Origin: Thereva unica | Lineage: Eukaryota; Arthropoda; Insecta; Diptera; Therevidae | Direction: 5' to 3' | Assembly (NCBI GenBank): GCA_949987705.1 | Contig: OX465286.1 | Span: 19,357,676 to 19,421,675, forward strand | Length of the DNA: 64,000 bases | Part shown: positions 1 through 10,343 of the stretch, in pieces | How the letters are laid out: every line of letters begins with the position of its first letter | How positions within the stretch are numbered: the first letter of the stretch is position 1 | Made by a program: the position numbers and the translations under genes | The notes under the pieces: model-generated | Told to the model about the DNA's origin: nothing | Database searches by the model: none | What the model saw: the letters and a program-made list of their open reading frames with translations, nothing else

Positions 1-186
1 ATTGAAGGATTTGTGGAGTGGGCATCCTTTTTGTGTTTTGTGGTTTTTTTTTTAAATTTTTTTAATTAATTTTTATTCGTGGCTTAGTGAAGAAAATAAA
101 ATAAAAATGAAGTGAAGGAAGAAAGGAGAACCTCCAAATAAAATTGTGTGGCGACTTTCTCTTTTAACTACTTTTTTTAAGCATAT
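1..186. other. AT-rich spacer without a gene
   Basis: Low-complexity T-rich and A-rich sequence. I see no open reading frame, RNA gene or repeat terminus here. It may include the 3' tail of the minus-strand LINE fragment that begins just to its right. Confidence 0.5.
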
Positions 187-1147
187 TTATTTATTCATTA
201 TAATAAGACTTATCCATCCATTCAATGGCGCTACAGCCCTCCTACAGGCCTCCTCTAGGGCATTTCTCCATGTCTGACGGTCCCTTGCAGCATGTCTCCA
301 GTTCCGGATGTTGAGCATTGACTCTGCGTCAGCCGTCACAGAGTCTATCCATCTCCTCCCGGATCTACCTATTGGCCTACTTCCCGAAATTTCTGAGGCT
401 ATAAGCCATTTTGGGATACGATTGTCCTCCATCCTGATTACGTGGCCGGCTAATCTCAGTCTGTTAATTTTTATTAAAGTTGAGAGTTGTCGGTCGTCAA
501 AAATTTCATTCAACTCGTTGTTGTATCTCCTTCGCCATATTCCATCCTCTCTGGTTGGGCCTACTATGCATCTGAGAATTTTCCTCTCAAACCGGTTGAC
601 TCGTTCCTCTATGTGCTGGGTGGGTCATAGTCCAAGTCTTGCTGCCATAGCACAGTACTGGTCGTATTTTCTGTTTTGTAGAGTGAGAGTTTTGTTTTGC
701 TATGCACAAATCTTAAGTACAGGATTCGTTTTTGGGCATAAAAGGCTCTATTAGCCAGTAGTATTCGTCTGGTTACTTCTTCTTTTTCTTCGTTTCTTTT
801 TGTGATAGTAGACCCAAGGTAGACTGTTTTATCGACTACTTCTAGGTTATGTTCGTCGATGATTATATTTCTTCCCATTCTAAACCTTCCTGCTCTGGAT
901 TGTTGCATCACCTTCGTTTTTTCTTCGTTTATCTTCAGGCCTATGTCCTTTGCCGCCTCTCTTAATTCGACATAGACTTCTTTTGCTGCCAAAAGGACCT
1001 TCCCACGATGTTTACGTCATCCGCATATCCAAGTAATTGTACCGATTGGGTAGCTATTGATGCACTTCTCTGGACTGACGTTGTCCTTATCACCCATTCT
1101 AGGGCCAGGTTGAAAAGCATGGGGGCCAGTCCATCTCCTTGTCTAAG
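187..1147 (-). pseudogene. RTE-like LINE reverse transcriptase, C-terminal part (broken)
   Basis: Minus-strand remains of a non-LTR retrotransposon polymerase that would copy its RNA at the insertion site. Reading from 1147 down, the sequence shows a GLRQGD palm motif, then LLGYADDVNIVG with the catalytic YADD pair, then a thumb with VYLGSTITKRNEEKEE, and a C-terminal tail with RLRLAGHVIRMEDNR and GRSGRRWIDSV. These motifs are usual for RTE-type LINEs often labelled craniofacial development protein 2-like. The frame changes near 600-660, so the protein is split. The endonuclease and first RT motifs are missing, and at about 1147 the sequence switches abruptly to an unrelated plus-strand LINE. 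A diverged second copy of its C-terminal region lies at 42360-42720. Confidence 0.85.
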
Positions 1148-1149
1148 CC

Positions 1150-1700
1150 CTTATAAGCAAGCAAACTTCTGCAAGAAGACCTAAACACCTTCTATTCTTG
1201 GTGTTCCAACAACAACCTGGTGCTTAATATTAGTAAAAGCGAGATCATGACTTTTAATAGGAAACGTGGTGTTATAATTTATGACTATAATTTTTCGACA
1301 ACAAGGTCTCCCGCGCTAACTCTGTAATCGATCTTGGGGTTTGGTTAGAAAGTAAGTTGGATTTCTCCACCCACATCAATTATATCTCCTCCAAGGGCAA
1401 TTCAGTCAAAAAGATGGTCAAAGGAATTCAACAACTCTCTCATAACTAAATACTTGTACGTATCCTTCGCTAGGCCTTTGCTTGAATACGCCTCCCAGGT
1501 ATGGTCTCCTTACTACTCCTCCCATGTTGGTAGAATCGAATCGGTTCAAAGGAAGTTTGTCCGGTTTGCACTCAGCCATCTCCCGTGGGATGACCCACTT
1601 ATTCTTCCGCCTTATGAGAGCAGACTTAAATTACTTAACTTAAGGTCTCTCCATAAGCGTCGCCAGTCGCTGACGTTATATTCGTTCATCGGCTGATGAA
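1150..1700 (+). pseudogene. CR1/Jockey-like LINE, C-terminal RT fragment
   Basis: Plus-strand fragment beginning LQEDLNTFYSWCSNNNLVLN, which matches the thumb region of Jockey/CR1-type reverse transcriptases (the stretch after the catalytic aspartates). It continues with FARPLLEYASQVWSPYYSSH and a VQRKFVRFALSHLPW segment typical of the C-terminus of these proteins. A frame change and stops occur around 1290-1450. Only about 550 bp remain, with no catalytic motif. It abuts a minus-strand LINE on each side, so the position is a graveyard of three insertions. Confidence 0.8.
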
Positions 1701-3330
1701 TGATAAGGTGGACTCAGGTTTCTTAAGAAGCCGCACGTCGTACTGACCCTGGAAGCCTCCTCCCTATCTGAAGGGCCGACTCGCGTGCTGAATCGCAGGA
1801 GCTCTGCATTCAGTCCATCGGCTCGTTCGTGTGGCACACCTCTATCCCGACGGTAAACGTGGTATATTAAAGGTACTCCCTCTCTGTCTTGTATCAGTCC
1901 TAATGTATCTAGCCATTGGAATGCTTCGTGTGGTACATATCCTGTCCGTCTTGTCGTGTCATAGTCGCTTAGTCTGGGGAGAGGATTGGCGCTCTCTGCC
2001 GCTCTCACAACATAATTTCGGGTCAATCTGATTATGAAATTGTCTATCCTCATGGTTGCTGCTTTTCCGTACAGGATATCATTGGCATGGAAGTTTTTGA
2101 AAGTTTGACTCAGGCGTTCTACACATGCTTAAGCATGCCCATGGTGTTTACTAAAAAAGAGCCTCTTCGTCATTTGGAAAGCCTTATGGGTTTTGGCTAT
2201 AGCAGCACGTATATGACTCTCGTAATACATGGACTAATCCAGCCAAATTCCTAGATACTTAACCTCGGTTCTCTTCTCTAGCGTTTGTCCTCCATGGCTC
2301 CGAATATGAAACGATCGCCAGTTTCTCCTAACATCGCGTGGAGCGTTATTAAGAGGGGTCCTAAAGAGGATCGTTTCGCATTTTCCATGATTGATTTTCA
2401 ATTTCCTATCATCAGCATATCGCTCTATTTTATCGAAATCATGTTGCAGTCGCGTCTGGATTACGTCAATCTTCGGTCCTGTCCTGTATATAATAAGGTC
2501 GTCCGCGAAAGCCACGGCATGCGGAAGAAATCCAACTATATCGCTTATATAGATGTTAAAGAATAGCAGCGAATTCACTGCTCCTTGTTGCAACTCTTTT
2601 TTAATTTCTAAGACCTGTGAGGTAAGGTTCACACTTTTAACGAGAAACTTTTTCCCCGTTATCATGTCGTAGATTATGCGAAGCAGAGAATCGTTCATCC
2701 CATACCTGGTTAGCTTTAGTAGTAGCCCTTCAACCCATACAGAGTCAAAGGCCTTCTGCAAGTCAACCAGGCATGCTCCCGTACACTGTCTCTTTGCAAA
2801 ATTCCAGTGTATAACGGACAGGTATAGTGCCATGCTCCGCTCGAAATCCGAACTGGTTGTCCGGAATTATTTTATTTTCCTCAACCCAACTTGTCAGCGA
2901 ACGACTAATTACAACTTCAAATACTTTGCTGATGCTTGGAAGCAAGCTTATTGACCGGAGATTAGCTGGGTTTGATCTATCTTTAGTTCCTTTAGGCATA
3001 GGATATACCACAGCCGTTTTTCAGTTTTCTGGAAAATAGGCATTGTTCAAGCAATTGTTGAACAACGTGGTGTAGATGTCGATTGCGTACGGAGGTAGGC
3101 GCTTCAGAACCACATTCGGGATGCCGTCGATTCCTGACGATTTCTTATTGTTCAGCATTTGAAAGATTCGCAGAAGTTCATCCTTCTTCACGAATATTGA
3201 GTATCCGGTGCCCCTTGGGATGTTGTCCGCTGGGCAATCTTCATTGAATTCAACTAAATGTCGATTCTCAGATCTCCATACTCTGATTTCGTTCTGAAGG
3301 TTGAAGTGATTCAACAGAGCTTGATTCTCC
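1690..3330 (-). pseudogene. I/Jockey-group LINE reverse transcriptase (broken)
   Basis: Minus-strand RT domain spread over several frames. From 3314 down: a segment ending in SSGIDGIPNVVLKRLP (RT motif 0/1), then PANLRSISLLPSISKVFE and NQFGFRAEHGT (motifs 1-2), then LVDLQKAFDSVWVEGLLLKL (first palm aspartate), a QQGAVNSLLFFNIYISDIV motif, and FADDLIIY with the catalytic pair. A C-terminal tail runs to about 1690. Frame changes lie near 3015, 2830 and between 2234 and 2053. The endonuclease and ORF1 are absent. The VNSxLLFNIY form of the palm motif suggests an I-like or related clade, but I cannot fix the family by eye. Confidence 0.82.
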
Positions 3331-3583
3331 AGGTCGAAATTCTGTCAAACACTCTTTCAACTACTTCTACTAAACCGATTCTTATGAAACTTTGCACGCA
3401 CATATTCAGTTCCTTGGTGACAATCTGATAATTATTGACAATTGAAACTTGGTGACGGGCGATTTTCATAAGCATAAATAACGAATCTGTGTTAAAAAAT
3501 TTGAAATTCAAAATGGCGGTTCCAATATGGCGGATGAATTTTGCAAATGCCTTCGGAATCCATTGAAAATCGGGTTTGGTGGG
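3331..3583. repeat. Dispersed noncoding repeat with AAATGGCGG motif
   Basis: Noncoding stretch containing AAAATGGCGG and TATGGCGGATGAATTTTG, next to phrases about 40 bp apart that recur at 40480-40700 (AAAATGGCCGG, AAAATGGCGGACGG, GATGAAAATCG). The two places look like diverged members of one dispersed repeat family. No coding signal is seen. The right end is the TSD of the hAT-like element starting at 3584. Confidence 0.45.
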
Positions 3584-5307
3584 CAGCGCCGGCCCTAGCC
3601 CTTGTTTAGGGTGGAGCGAGATTGTCTTTTGGCGCCCTTTGTTCGACGCTTTCACTTCACATAAATTGTATTTCCAGTTGTCCTAGGGTTGGGTTGTTTT
3701 AGGGTCGCAGTAGCGGTGCCTATAGCGGCAATAGAGGAAGTGTGTCTTCTCAGAGTTGCTTCCCCGACGTTTCGCCACGAGCACCACCTTCTTGGAGGCT
3801 TTTTGGTGTTGCATGGTTGGGCATTAGGGCTTGCCCAGCTAGTAAGGTTGAGATGGTGGAGAGAGTCACCTTCTCGTTAAAAGAGGCTTCTCCTGCCTTC
3901 AGCCCAAAATTGCAGTGTTCACCATGATGACAACTTCATCCCTGTGAATTTTATGCGGTGCACTTTGTGGAGTATTCTCCACTCCTATACCCTTAGGGTC
4001 TTCTTTTGGACCACTATCCCTTCAACATAATGCCAGTGGGACCTTCTGTTGCTGCCGGAAAATACCCGATTACAAAAAGGCTGCGCGGCAACTTGTTCCC
4101 GTCTACAGCAACAAGGCTTGCTCCTTCCAAGGCTTAAGGCGGCCCATCATAGAGGGCGCACCGACCCCTACTGACCTGGGCTGTTCTGAGCCCTGAGCCA
4201 ATTCGGCTACCGCCTCTAGAAGACTTCCTTGCACGGTAACTGGTTGTTTCGTGGTCAGAAGAGCCTCCGCATTGTTAGTCGCAAGCACTCAAATTCTGAC
4301 ACTTTCCGTATTTGACAGAAGGTCAGCTTTGGAGTCCGACTTTTCTGAAGGCTTTTCAAACCGTATGGCCAAAGCCTTCGACCTTTTCGCCGGGTTATCG
4401 TGCCCTAGAGAACATCCAGATGATCTAACCCTTTTCTTATTAAGAAAACCGGTAGCCCTTTCTTTCTCAGGGGCCACGCAGACCGTACCAGCCTCTACCC
4501 GGGAGTAGCCATCTTGCAGATATCGCATAAAACGTTTTCGGGCTGCGCCGCCCCGTCTTTTGAAAGCGGTCGTTTTTTCGAGTCGCCTCTCCGATTAGGT
4601 GCCCCTACTTCCGCAGGAGATCTAAGAAGATCTCCCAATGAAGGAGTGATCTCAACGTACTCCATCCCTGGGTTTACGAGCTCAGACTGCCCTCCCTGAA
4701 GAAGAATCCCGAAAACTGTCCTTCACTAGGACCATATTCGACACCTTGTGAAGCATGGATCCAAAAATAGCTAACTGGCCTTGCATGTCGTTCTTTTGGG
4801 AGCTGTGGGAGCCCCAGAAATGTTTGGAGCGTTAAGAAGTGCTCGATCTTCAAAAGTTTTTTTTAAGGTAATTTTATATTAATACCACAAGCTTGGCGAG
4901 AAAGGGCGGTCGCCCATGGCAGAGATCCGTATCACCAATGGAAAGCTAATTCAAACCGAAGTTCGCCTGGTATCCGCAGAACATTCATAACTTCAGCACG
5001 ATTGTTTTCGATTTGTTAGGATTGCGGCTTTCATCGAGCTTAGGTCCGCCGTATTCATTCTGCTCCGTGGATCTCGAGCAGAATGAGGCCTAAGGCAATG
5101 TACGATCGGTCTTGGAGTCAGTGCTACCTACTTGTGCCATGTTCGACTGATATTGATGAGTACACAGACTTGGCCAGCTACAAACAACGTCCTCAAAAAG
5201 TGCCATCAAAAGTTTATTTTTTTGCTCGAAATTGTTCATTTTGGCGCGCCTTATCACCTGGCGCCTAGAGCGACCGCTCCACTCGTTCTACCCTAGGGCT
5301 GGCGCTG
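3584..5307. mobile_element. hAT-like DNA transposon, nonautonomous, 8-bp TSD
   Basis: The left end reads CAGCGCCGGCCCTAG and the right end, read inward on the other strand, CAGCGCCAGCCCTAG. The flanking 8-mers are TTGGTGGG (3576-3583) and TTGGAGGG (5308-5315), seven of eight identical, as expected for an old hAT insertion. The terminal repeats continue with related GC-rich sequence. The interior has no intact transposase. On the minus strand at about 4528-4100 a few short open segments (KKRVRSSG, NPAKRSKALAIRFEKPSEK) look like LINE ORF1-type protein, so LINE sequence was probably captured or nested. A second copy of the left 0.9 kb lies inverted at 7735-8948. Confidence 0.7.
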
Positions 5308-5524
5308 TTGGAGGGGGGGGGGGGTGGTGTTTTAAGGTTACAAATATCGAATCTATGGTGAAAATTTGAATATTCTAAAAATCGCCGCGTTAGCGGTGGT
5401 ACGGTTTTGGTAAGTACGATTCAATTTCAGTGAAAATCACTATTTGGGCGGTGTTTAAACAAGGTCGGAAATAATTATATTTTCTTGTCAAAATTAGAAA
5501 ATTAAAAATCGCGCTGACAATATA

Positions 5525-6001
5525 CACTCACAGGCACAATTAACCGCCCACTTACATTTTTTGTCACCCTGTTTATTTACGTTAAGTATGGCATATCGCA
5601 GGCTTTGTTTTTTATTGAGTGGATATTTAGAAAAAAAAAAATAAACAGTTGGCCTTGCGTGGGGTCTCCAATTTATTTCGCAGAAGCCTTTGCAAAAATT
5701 ATTCAATGTCTGACCTAATTACCGCCACGTTACCGCGGTTACATTTTTCTGCTTCTCTTTTCATCTAGTGTTTAAAAGTTATTTAATTTGTGTCTTTAAT
5801 ATTCCTTTTGGTGATTCAAAACATAAAAATGCCGATAAATGCAACTAGTGCAGCTAGGGCTGTCGCCTTCGCTGATGCTGGGTACAGTCAACGTCGCATC
5901 GCTCGAATACTCGATGTACCTCGAACAACGGTACGGGATGCAATTAGACGATATCGGGAGACTGGCTTATACACCCGGAGACCAGGGGCCAGTTCACGCA
6001 A
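5525..6001 (+). pseudogene. Tc1-like transposon fragment: terminus and transposase N-terminus
   Basis: Starts after TA with CACTCACAGGCACAATTAAC, which resembles a Tc1/mariner terminal repeat. An ATG at 5829 opens a short frame with AGYSQRRIARILDVPRTTVR and RYRETGLYTRRPGA. That is the paired-like helix-turn-helix DNA-binding domain at the N-terminus of Tc1-family transposases. The second DNA-binding subdomain and the whole DDE/D catalytic domain are missing, because at about 6001 the sequence passes into a CGAC-rich terminus of another element. It is therefore inactive. It lies between two opposed copies of a hAT-like element. Confidence 0.8.
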
Positions 6002-7733
6002 TTCGACACTCGACGTCGACACTTCATGACAACGACATTAGTTTCAACGACGTTGAATTTGGGTTCAAGTAAGTCGACGCGTCGAATGTCGTTTTCATAA
6101 AATAATTGCCGCCAAAATGTATGCAAAATTTCATGGAACTGCTATAATAACACTATTATACTTTCGACATTGTCCATAAGCGGGAAGAGTTACACATAAT
6201 ATTAAACTTCAATTAATTAATTAATTAAACAAATTCATAATAACATTTGAAAATCTTAACTCTGTATTTATTTTTCTACATTGTGGTTTTTCTAAATAAA
6301 CTCTTCTTGGAGCAGTTTTATTTTTCGACTAGCACGTAGTTTATCTTTATCTATTGCAGTGGTTCCCAAACTTTATTTCGTACGGAACCTTTCTACAAAG
6401 TATAAAATTTGGCGGAACCCAACCATGAAAAAATAAAATAATATATGATATATGCATATATTTTAGTTATTCCAATGTTCAATCTTTTATTTCTAATTTC
6501 TATTTTTATTTCCTAATTGTCAATTCATTTCCGATCACCCTGAAATTTTGCACATAACTTCAGCTCCGATGACAATGCAATATGGTATACTCAATATACC
6601 TTTAGATCCATGGCGACAGTCTCAGGAGGGGGGATTGAAATATTCTTCACAACCCCTTCGACATGGGTATCAAATGAAAGAGTATGATAAGTACAACACC
6701 ATAAGCAATATAGTATACCCAATATATGGTTTGGTCCATGGCGCCCATCTCAAAAGGGCGGATTAGCATTTTCTTCACAACCCCCTAAACATGGGAATAT
6801 GGAATGGCGGAATTTCAAGGAAGAAGGGCCACTTGCACTTTCTGATTAGCAAGAACGCGTTAAACGGCCGGCGCGGCGCAGCGCCGGTCAGTCTGCGAAT
6901 GTATTTGCGTTTTGGCGCTGGTGACACGGAACCCTAAAATTTTTTCGTGGAACCCTAAGGTTCCGCGGAACCCACTTTGGGAATCACTGATCTATTGTAT
7001 TTTGCACGTTCAGAACCGCAAGAAGTATTGTGTGAAATTATTTCTTCTCTTGCAGTTCTTCAAGAATAATGTGTGCTTCAGGAGATAAAAATGGTTATTT
7101 TCCTGTTGTCGCTAATGGAAGCGTAACATACTTTGGCTGCTTGATCCGTAGTCTTAGAGGCTTAGATGGAAAAATTTTGTTTCTACCCTCAGGATTTGAA
7201 TCTTTTAATAAGCTAATGAAATTGGCTTCATTCATTCATCCATGAGACTATTTCTTGTAAAGGTCTACTTATCGAGGAAGAACATTTTGATTACTGCTGC
7301 CAGAGCCAAGTCGATATGATCTCGTATGTGAGACACTTCCAAGCATACTGTTAATATAACGTGGCGCTAAATGAAAAACTTCATAAAATCCACAACCAGT
7401 CTTAGCAATTGAATTCTTATTTGTCACTTATGTTTTTTTGGATGTTATATTTAAAACCTCGCCATACCTAAAATATGAGTAATACAATTGTAATTTTTTT
7501 ACTTTATTTATTTGAGATACTTTTTACTACCCATTATAACTATATCTTCGATCCGTTTGAATTTAATTTTTCAGTTAATTGGTACCACAACTAGTTTTTT
7601 AACACACTAAAAGCAAAATTCGACACCAACTTTGGCGTCGAGAAGATTAACGACACTTTTAAAACGACAAACATAAAACGTCGACTTGCGTGAACCCAAA
7701 ACGACATCTAATGTGTCGTTTTCAGTCGACGTC
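6002..7733. mobile_element. DNA element with CGAC-rich terminal inverted repeats
   Basis: Both ends start AATTCGAC and are rich in GTCGAC/ACGAC: left 6002-6110, right 7625-7733 read inward on the other strand. The arms share GACGTCGAC, GTTTGGGTTCA-type and AAGTCGACG words in order, about 110 bp per arm with mismatches. No target duplication is visible, since the left flank is Tc1-like and the right flank is a hAT arm. The interior contains a hAT MITE (6357-6989). At about 7080-7300 the minus strand has an open stretch containing PSKPLRLRIKQPKYVTLPL, which could be the tail of a lost transposase; I do not recognise it. Superfamily unassigned. Confidence 0.5.
6357..6989. mobile_element. hAT-type MITE with perfect 8-bp TSD
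   Basis: Begins CAGTGGTTCCCAAACTTTAT and ends CACTTTGGGAATCACTG, so the termini are inverted copies. The flanking 8-mers are identical: ATCTATTG at 6349-6356 and again at 6990-6997. Both subterminal regions repeat the word GGAACC. The 633 bp interior holds no transposase; short open frames there are not meaningful. The termini match the widespread arthropod hAT pattern CAGTGGTTCCCAAAC. It sits inside the CGAC-terminus element. Confidence 0.92.
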
Positions 7734-7734
7734 G

Positions 7735-8948
7735 AATTGGCTACTCTCGTGTAGAGGCTAGGGTCTGCGTGGCCCCCGAAGGAAGAAAGGAATACCGATT
7801 TTCTTAATAAAAAGAGGGCTAGATACGCTGGATCTTCTCCAGGCCACAACATCCGGCGAAAAGGGTGAAGGCTTCAGCCATATGGTTTGAAACGCCATCA
7901 AAAAAGTCGCACGCACCAATAAAGCCGACCTTCTGTCAAATGGCAGAAAGTGCTAGGCGACTGGCTATCCGGAGACTCTCCTGACCACAAAACAACAAAT
8001 AGCTGCGCAAGGGAGCTTTCTGGAATCAATGGCCGAGTTGGCTCAGGGCTCAGAACGGCACAGGTCCCTGTGATGGACAGCCTTAAGTCCATTAAAGAGC
8101 AACAGACTACCCCACTGACATTATGTTAAAAAGGATAGGGGACTAAAACAAGACCCTAAGGGTGTAGAAGTGGAGAGAGAGTACTCCACAAAGTGCACCA
8201 CACAACATTCATAGAGATGACGTTCTCTGGTGAACCAAAAGTCTATTGACGAGCCGAGACGGACTGGTAGCCAATTTGCCTACAAGATTGCTTGGGCAAA
8301 ACTTAAAATCAAGGCGGCAGAAAAGCCCCCTTGCAATGTCCCCACAGCGACCGCCAGCGGCCACCTCCACTGCAATCACCAAGGCAGCAAAAATCCCGCG
8401 ATTACCAACTGAAGCCTCGGAGGAGTCGGCTCCGGAAATGGAAGAAGGAAGTTGGTCAATTGTTAGGGGCTGCAGCGCGTAAGTTGTTTCAATCGAGCTT
8501 TTTGTATGAAGAGGTCGATTGAAACAGCTTACGTGCTACCACCCCAGGATGGAAAATCTGCAATTTTGGGCTGGTGGTAGGAGAAGCGGAGGTGACTCGC
8601 ACCGCCATCTCAATCTTACTGGCGACTGGGGAAAGCTCTAATGCTCAACCATCCGATACAAAGAACCACATAGCCTTCAGAGAGGTTGGCGCTGTTGGAA
8701 AAGACCACGGGCATATAACTCTGGGAAGAAGTGACTCTAAAACCACCATCGAAATTCTTAGGGGCAGCACAAAAAGGCTCGAAAAGGGCGAAATAAGTGA
8801 AGAGGTGCTGCAAGGTAAACCTACATCACGCCTTGGCAGTGCTCGAAAAAACAACTGAAAATGCAATTTATGTGATGTGGAAGCGTCGACCAAAGGGCGC
8901 TGAAAGACAATCTCGCTCCACCCTCAACCAGGGCTAGGGCCGGCACTG
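7735..8948. mobile_element. Second, inverted and truncated copy of the 3.6 kb hAT-like element
   Basis: The right end GGGCTAGGGCCGGCACTG is the reverse complement of the left terminus at 3584. Going left, the sequence follows 3584-4510 in inverse order, for example the CCCTAAGGGTGTAG word at 8155 and the GCGTGGCCCC word at 7768. It is cut at 7735, so the other terminus is gone, and no TSD is visible. Relative to the first copy there is an extra segment of about 325 bp at 8228-8552. That segment includes TAAGTTGTTTCAATCG and its near inverse at 8513-8535, a phrase also found near the LOA-like LINE at 51330. Confidence 0.7.
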
Positions 8949-9013
8949 ACCATATGGTTGGTAACCTGCCTTTACAATGGAAATTCAGGGTGGTTGTTGC
9001 GGAGCGCCTTGAG
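8949..9013. other. Short LINE-like spacer left of a SINE
   Basis: Sixty-five bases between the hAT terminus and the T-run that marks the SINE tail. No feature can be assigned with confidence. Confidence 0.3.
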
Positions 9014-9464
9014 TTTTTTTTATGTGAAAGACTAGAGTCTCAGGAAAAGCCCTTTATACTTTATTTTCTTCGTATAGAGTGCAATGTCGAACAGCAGCTC
9101 TAGTCGGGAAGGAAGGAACTGCCTCAACCTACCCGCGTTATTTGTTAGTCCACCAACTCCCAACCATTACTATCGCGACTTTGACATCGGGGCATCGAGA
9201 AACAACTCGCTGGAGTGTTATGCCTCCTGAAACGAGTTGAGTCTCATCAACCAACCGATAATATGCGCTTTGGTGGAGCGGGGAAGGGCTAAGGAAGGCT
9301 ATGACAGGAGGAAATCAGGTATGTAAAGAGGGAAGAAGAAAGAAGGAAAGTTATGTAGGTGGGAAAGTGGAAAAGGCGAAGGACCGTGAGGCTAGCCGGG
9401 ATTCGAACCCGGGACCTCTGGGATGGTAGCCAGACGCCTTACTTCCTAGGCTACCGAGGCCCCC
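9014..9464 (-). repeat. tRNA-derived SINE, copy 1 (full length)
   Basis: On the minus strand the head reads GGGGCCTCGGTAGCCTAG and has a B-box GGTTCGAATCC inside GTCCCGGGTTCGAATCCC. This is the internal RNA polymerase III promoter layout of a tRNA-derived SINE. The body of about 380 bp contains an AACTCGTTTCAGGAGGCAT segment and ends in TTTCACATAAAAAAAA, so the tail is a short A-run. Three other copies lie at 46785-47218, 50148-50599 and 52214-52484. It is transcribed by Pol III and would be moved by LINE machinery. A tRNA gene proper is unlikely because the same head is fused to the same body each time. Confidence 0.88.
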
Positions 9465-9990
9465 TAAGTGGGTGGAGCGTGCCATTCATGGGAGTCCAAA
9501 AAATCTACACAAACGAAACGGCCGCTATTGTAACAGCGACTCAGGGTAGGGTAGCTAGCCCAAGGCCCAACCTCTCTACAAGGAGGATCCGATACTTGAG
9601 TTTTACCCCATCGGATAGACTTGCCCAGCTATACATCCGAGAGCAGTAGGTACGTCCGTCGTTAGTTTGATATCTAGTAGGCACCAGCGAGGAGGTGACG
9701 GTGCGATTTTACCCCCCATTTTGAAAACTAAACGTAGTTTATGATCAGAAGTATCGAAAATTGTTGATCCTTTTGGTTTAGAATTGTGTGATACTCACTT
9801 ATTGGCCACAAACAACCTCTAGATATTCCTAAAGGAGGAAAATCTGGATGTCGCCTTTATACATAAGCCCTGGGTACGAGGGGGCTTTCGGACAGAGCAT
9901 ACAACACACCTTTTACTGATCCTGTTCCTGATCCATTTCTTGGTGGATCAGCGATTCAGAAATTAAATATTTTGAAATGGACTAGATTAG
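9465..9990. other. Unassigned spacer, probably old LINE sequence
   Basis: No intact frame and no recognisable domain. The sequence lies between a SINE and a minus-strand LOA-like C-terminal fragment, and may be its 3' untranslated part. I cannot support a more precise label. Confidence 0.3.
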
Positions 9991-10039
9991 GTTAAAATGG
10001 CTGTTACGCCACTAGGGAGCCCACTTTTTTATGTGATAA

Positions 10040-10343
10040 CGTCAAGCTTAGCAATCACCCTTTGTAGTAACCTTGGAACCATCTTTTTCTCGCGAGGGCC
10101 GGACATGTACAAAGAAGATGGGAGACAGCTTCATTGCCACAACTTCTGCATAAGTCGTTGTGGGGGAGTCGCAATCTTTCGGCGTGCGGGCCAAAGGGAC
10201 AGGGAAAGGTGCCTTCACTACATAGCTTATCTCTTTTTTGTTCAACTGAACAAGAGATTTTGAATGCTTCGCGTCCAAAGTCTGCCATATTGTGTGCCCA
10301 ACTAACAAACTCTCCAGAGAAAAACTCTTGGAAATTGTGAAAT
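10040..10343 (-). pseudogene. LOA/R1-like LINE, extreme C-terminus
   Basis: Minus-strand open frame containing GPHAERLRLPHNDLCRSCGN followed by VSHLLCTCPALARKRW. This cysteine/histidine arrangement (CxxC...H...C) is the zinc-binding tail found after the RNase H domain in LOA and related LINE polymerases. The upstream protein would continue past 10343, but an AT-rich element begins there. About 100 residues remain. Further RT sequence of the same type on the same strand appears on the other side of that element at 11480, but the two pieces are not adjacent in a normal LINE, so parts were lost. Confidence 0.75.

Noticed and set aside
308..754. Plus-strand open frame of 148 codons
   Set aside because: Antisense shadow of the minus-strand LINE RT fragment; composition follows the LINE codons.
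3689..3927. Two short overlapping plus-strand frames
   Set aside because: Lie within a hAT-like element arm; not kept open in the second copy at 7735-8948.
9400..9470. Possible true tRNA genes at the SINE heads (also 47150, 50530, 52214)
   Set aside because: The tRNA-like part is always fused to the same SINE body and tail, so these are SINE heads, not tRNA genes.
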